A stretch of 64,000 bases of DNA, from positions 689,501 to 753,500 of the forward strand of contig LR746265.1 of the NCBI GenBank assembly GCA_902729315.2, read 5' to 3'. This stretch comes from Spirodela intermedia. Its lineage: Eukaryota > Streptophyta > Magnoliopsida > Alismatales > Araceae. Of this stretch, positions 60,001-64,000 are shown one piece after another (the first letter of the stretch is position 1; each line of letters opens with the position of its first letter). The notes beneath the pieces are model-generated. The model was not told where the DNA came from, made no database searches, and worked only from the letters and a program-made list of their open reading frames with translations. A program made the translations under genes and the position numbers.

Positions 60001-63000
60001 TTTAAGCCATACTTGTTCAGTTCCTCTGAAGGCAATGACCAATCTTCTCCGTGTAGAATCACGCCAAATAGCAACCTAAAAGTTCATTCACAGGGAATAG
60101 AGAAAATTTGTTAACTATTAGACGACCAACGAAATTGTTTTTGTATTTATAGATGATATTCGAGTAGTAAATTAAAATATCTGTTCGACAATCATCAAAA
60201 TGAATCTCCGAGAGTAAAAAGCTGGAACTCGCCTGCGTATCAGTGGAAACATTGTCTAGAAAACATAATTTCTCGAACTCTGACTTGATGAAACTTGAAC
60301 GTCCCAGTGAAGTGGCAAGCATAGCCCACGCCTCCATTGCACTCTCAGCAGTTGAGAATAATGCTTTAATTTCTTCCGCTCCCTCATCAAGTGTGGAACC
60401 ATCCAAAACGGTCTGTCCCGTACCATTCAAAGAAACACTGTCAACATTTTCTTCCTGTCGCCTGCTATCATCATTTTTTTCCATGTTTTCTTCCCCAGGG
60501 GATGCATTTTTTCCCTGCTGAGAAAATGTTGTATTCAATAACATTAACGCTCCAAAAATAGACTCTGTTTGACCTAACACGTCCCAAGAAGCCTTTCTAA
60601 TATCCTCCAGTGAAGATTGGATTGCATTTGAAGAAGTTGATGTATAATCACCATTTTCGTTACTATCCTTTCTTTCAGGAGCTGCGAGTCCAGACTCGAT
60701 GTATTCCTGTTCAGCATCTTTTTGAGATTGCAAGCCTATTTTATTCAACAAGTCGAATGCATCCCAGCCTGCAATACTAGGAAGAGAAAAACCAAGCTTT
60801 TGAAGGACAGTTTGATCGATAGAACCAGAAATTTTCTTCCAAAAAACAATTTCTGACTCAGGAGAGTCATCCATATTGCTCCAAGTCGAGGAATCACTAC
60901 CACTATTATCTACTTTCAATTCCTGAAAATTTTTATCTTGTTTGGTGGACAAAGTCTCTAGCTGTAATAGTTCCTTCGAACCAGAGATGGTTTTAACATC
61001 AATATCTCCCCCGGTTTCCCCAACAGCAGAACTGAAGTCATTAGACAAACCATCCTTCTGGAAATAAGCATCATTTAGTGACTTCAGTTGACCAAATGCC
61101 GACTGCACAAACTGATGTGCATTGATGCTTTCAGAACCAAGAGCCATCTTTAGCGCAGATCCAAGGCTACTCTTCATAAAGAAATCCGACACAAAAGGTA
61201 TGCTCCACCACTGCTTCTCTTGATCAATTTCATCAAAACTTTTATAATTTACCTGTTGAAGAGAGGAAATTACGTTTACTATACAATAGAACTTGGATGA
61301 ATATGTCAACATAAAATTCCCCAATGAGAAACAATGAATATGTCAACATAAAATACAAGCTTTATTTAAAAGATAGTGGTGAGAAGTTCTGCATTAGGGG
61401 AATTAGTTATCCACAAGGACATGGCCAAGTGAGAAGCTCCTCATTAGGAGGATTAATTACCAGCAAGGACATATTTTTTATCAAAATATATAGTTTCTCA
61501 AGCGCATCTTAGTAGACGCCGAATCTGAGGGCATTGGTAATCAGATTTCGCTCAAAAGGCGTGCTAAACAAGTAAAAGTTGTTGGGCGATAAGTGAAGAT
61601 GTTCCATCTTTATAGCCTTGGATATTTCTTGCATGAAATTAATCCAGAATAATTCTAACACAACCTACATTCATGCCATTTTTCAGATTCTGTCATGTGG
61701 AAACAGAAATAGAAGGACACCGATCAACTCGAACACCATGTTAACGATATTGCGTGGTCAAATGTAAAACTAATTGAAAATGAAATGGAATAGGTCAACT
61801 TATTATAGCCATATCTTTACTCCTGTACTAACCTAGATGGGGCTATTTCAAAATAAGCAATGGGCAAGAGAATAATGGAATGACATTGAAAAATGCAGTT
61901 ATTTACTTGATGTGAGAGACCTAGGTGAATTTTAACACGTTAAAACAAAATGTGATGAATAGGTCTTCTTTCATCTATTTTCAAACAAATCAAACTAATA
62001 CATGTATGAAAAACAATGGAGGAGCTCTTACCTCAAGATGTATCCTTCCACCCCCTCCAATCCCCTCCAGCTCCACCACCAAATCATGCACTTTTCCTGA
62101 CAGAAGACAGTTCATCGTTTTCATCAAAGCAACATCAAATGCAACTTCTACAGATAGTTTTGGTATCACCAAAGTGATTCAGATTCATCCAAGGACAACA
62201 TTTTGCAGTCGCGTGGGATCCAATGTTTATAGAGTGCTATGATGGAGACAACATGGGCACGAATGCCAAGAATCAACTAGGAATGCTGCCCAATTTTTGA
62301 AATGGGGTACAAAGGATACATAGATATGGGTATTTTCATCAAATTAAACATCTGTGTATTGAAAAGTAATTAAATTCCTTTAAATACGGAAAGATGAATG
62401 GATCAAACGCCTGAGAAATAACGTTGGCACAAGAAAAATGTGAAACATTTAAGTTTCCTATCGAAGGCAAGAATGTGGAACATCTAGCATGTCCAAGAGA
62501 TAAGATGGCCAAACCAGTCATATGCTCCCTTTATAGGATAGAAAAATTCAGATCATGGATATCACAGCTAGGAAGTCGGAAATGAAAAAGAAGAGAAGCG
62601 TCATTTTATCAACAGGCTTACAAATGAAGAGAAGAGTTGCTCTCACCATCACAAAGAGGAAGGACGTCAATCCCAGCATTACCCATACGTTTGTGAGGTG
62701 TCACAAGATTAGCATCCCAAGCTGCTACCTAAGAACAACAGTTAATATATAAATTATCAGACGGCATGCTCTTTTAAATTATTCATCAGAATCAGACTAA
62801 CTTGTCAAGTGATGAGAAACATAATCAATGACCAAATAAGTGAGACAGACTTGAATGCGATTGTGCTATGACATAAGACTAACAAAAATCTCCAACAGGG
62901 TGAAAAACTTCCACGTTGGGAATAAAGTCTCGAAAAGAAATTTCAAATATTACAACTCGTCAACATCACAAGAATTCAACAATGTTCAAACGAAAATAAT

Positions 63001-63356
63001 AAACCCTTTCCATTTTACTGACAACATTGAAAAGCATAACATAGGATATGATAACACTTATTTCTTCAAGTAAAAAGCACCAAACACTTATTTCGGTCTG
63101 TTATTTCATGTGAAAAGCATATCACATGAGTCTGAGCATCAGTATTGTCCAACATAAGAGGTCTCCAAAAATTCAACTGCAACAGAAAATCTAAAAGAAG
63201 ATAAAAAATCCAAATCATGGCTCAGTTATAAATGAAAATAGACCGCAAATGATAGAAACGTTTAACAAAATTTTGTCTCAAGCAACCTGTAACATTTTAC
63301 TGGAATATTTATTGACATTCAAGGTGTAGTCCTCATTCCAAGTCGGCTCCTTCGTC
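54033..63356 (-). CDS. C2 domain plus class-3 lipase (triacylglycerol lipase-like), N-terminus beyond window
   Basis: Fourteen exons seen: 63356-63287, 62728-62647, 62096-62032, 61252-60233, 60075-60013, 59917-59871, 57180-57135, 57033-56954, 56082-55966, 54988-54907, 54719-54594, 54505-54425, 54326-54201 and 54092-54033. They give about 687 residues, and the 5' end is off the right edge. A C2 tail (TKEPTWNEDYTLNV, AAWDANLVTPHKRMGN) leads to a long Ser/Asp-rich linker of low complexity. The class-3 lipase domain follows: WRDSTRRRLVIAFRGTEQ, the nucleophile elbow GHSLGG, FGSPRVGN, Asp in NHRDIIPTVP and His in GYCHVAQP. It resembles Arabidopsis At4g13550 as I remember it. It should hydrolyse acyl esters at a membrane. 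Two introns need GC donors. Confidence 0.88.
57034..57134 (-). other. GC-AG intron in lipase gene (after EEVQ)
   Basis: The exon ends GTTCAG and the intron begins GCAAGC. The acceptor is TTGCAG before GTCCATAGT. The frame and the conserved EVQVHSGF join need this donor. Confidence 0.8.
57181..59870 (-). other. Long (2.7 kb) intron of the lipase gene
   Basis: AT-rich. It contains the tandem duplication at 59045-59290 and no recognisable gene. Confidence 0.6.
59045..59290. repeat. Tandem duplication, ~120-base unit, two copies
   Basis: Both units carry TTGGAAGAATATGA, CCCTTATCCAC, TACCATC, AATGGAATAGxGTAAGAC and ATCCAGTCATTGTTGT. Confidence 0.85.
60076..60232 (-). other. GC-AG intron in lipase gene (after STDTQ)
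   Basis: The exon ends ACGCAG and the intron begins GCGAGT. The acceptor is TTTTAG before GTTGCTATTTGG, which rebuilds the conserved DTQVAIWRD join. Confidence 0.78.
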
Positions 63357-64000
63357 CTGTACACAAAAATAGGTTAAGAAGTATTAAAAGGATTAAGAAA
63401 TGGATAAAGAAAAAACAGACCGAAATGCCTTATTTTCTCTTTAATAAAAAAAAGGGAACACAAAAAGAGAGGTAGGGAGTTTGTGGAGAATAACGTGGTA
63501 GTACTGGTGTTTGGTGCTTTTTAGAGAATAAAAAGAGGAAATGAAAGACGATGTGGTTTTTTCTAGCTATTAGGCGACTAAAAAATGAAGGGAATCTGAA
63601 ATGCGGTTGTCTTAATCTGTGGCATTTAACAGTCATTTCTTTTATTTTGAAATACAGAGGCTTAAAGATGCCTAATTTATCGGCTTCACATTAAACGCTA
63701 ACGTTTAAAAACCTACTGACAACGATTAGAGTTAAGTCATATACTCAGCCACATGATTTAATTTATCCCGTTTCATGTAAAGTTATTCTCACGTATCTCC
63801 TTGACAATGAGAAGAACAAACTCAAATCTCTAACCACAATATTTAACTAGTTCCTTTTACTGCAGTACAACTCACATTTCCATTTAGTTCTGCACCTCTG
63901 ATCCAAAAAATAAAATAAAACTTATTGACATAATATCACCTATCTTTAAACACAGATTGGAATGATTTTCGGAAAATATTGCATTACGGTTGAAACAAAA

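Noticed and set aside
61990-62172. Longer version of the lipase exon reading VAFDVALMKTMNCLLSG before GKVHDLVVEL
   Set aside because: The acceptor at 62097 joins LPLCDG directly to KVHDLVVELEG as in C2 domains. The longer form would insert intron-like sequence.

Overview
This is nuclear DNA from a flowering plant. The genes carry many introns, the proteins are typical of plants (a plastid D1-processing protease, an AMT1 ammonium transporter, a TMKL1-type LRR receptor-like protein, a PPR protein), and long CT/GA tracts sit in the leaders. Two gene classes differ sharply in base composition. The few-exon genes (PPR, TMKL1-like, plastid protein, AMT1) are very GC-rich at third positions, while the intron-rich genes are AT-rich. 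That pattern is commonest in monocots, but the species cannot be named from this window.

Layout. 1-8128 (+): 3' part of a PRP39 U1 snRNP gene. 8436-10355 (+): intronless PPR-like organelle gene. 10563-12661 (-): TMKL1-like LRR pseudokinase. 14126-14647 (+): small plastid-targeted protein. 17434-20300 (-): TTC4/CNS1 cochaperone with a U12-type AT-AC intron. 20.6-26.4 kb: a locally duplicated block in which an RPL18a-promoter-like non-coding unit (-) lies back to back with an AMT1 ammonium transporter (+); one AMT1 copy is complete and one is cut after about 88 codons. 29214-31822 (+): ribosomal protein eL20 (RPL18a), whose last intron holds a tandem array that folds like H/ACA snoRNAs. 32615-38843 (+): CtpA. 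41023-41538 (-): small cupin. 44054-44293 (-): SMAP1-like acidic peptide. 44745-52447 (-): pfkB sugar kinase. 54033-63356 (-): C2 plus class-3 lipase, running off the right edge.

Exon structures were built by hand from splice signals, reading-frame continuity and remembered family sequences. All junctions keep the frame. Three introns need a GC donor and one is AT-AC.

The most interesting material is non-coding. It comprises the intronic H/ACA-like array in RPL18a; three dispersed copies of an RPL18a-like promoter plus leader (site II/telo-box type), one of which carries a plausible C/D snoRNA; and the U12 intron. Together they suggest a locus where ribosome-biogenesis promoters and small RNAs have been copied around. 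No searches or folding programs were run.
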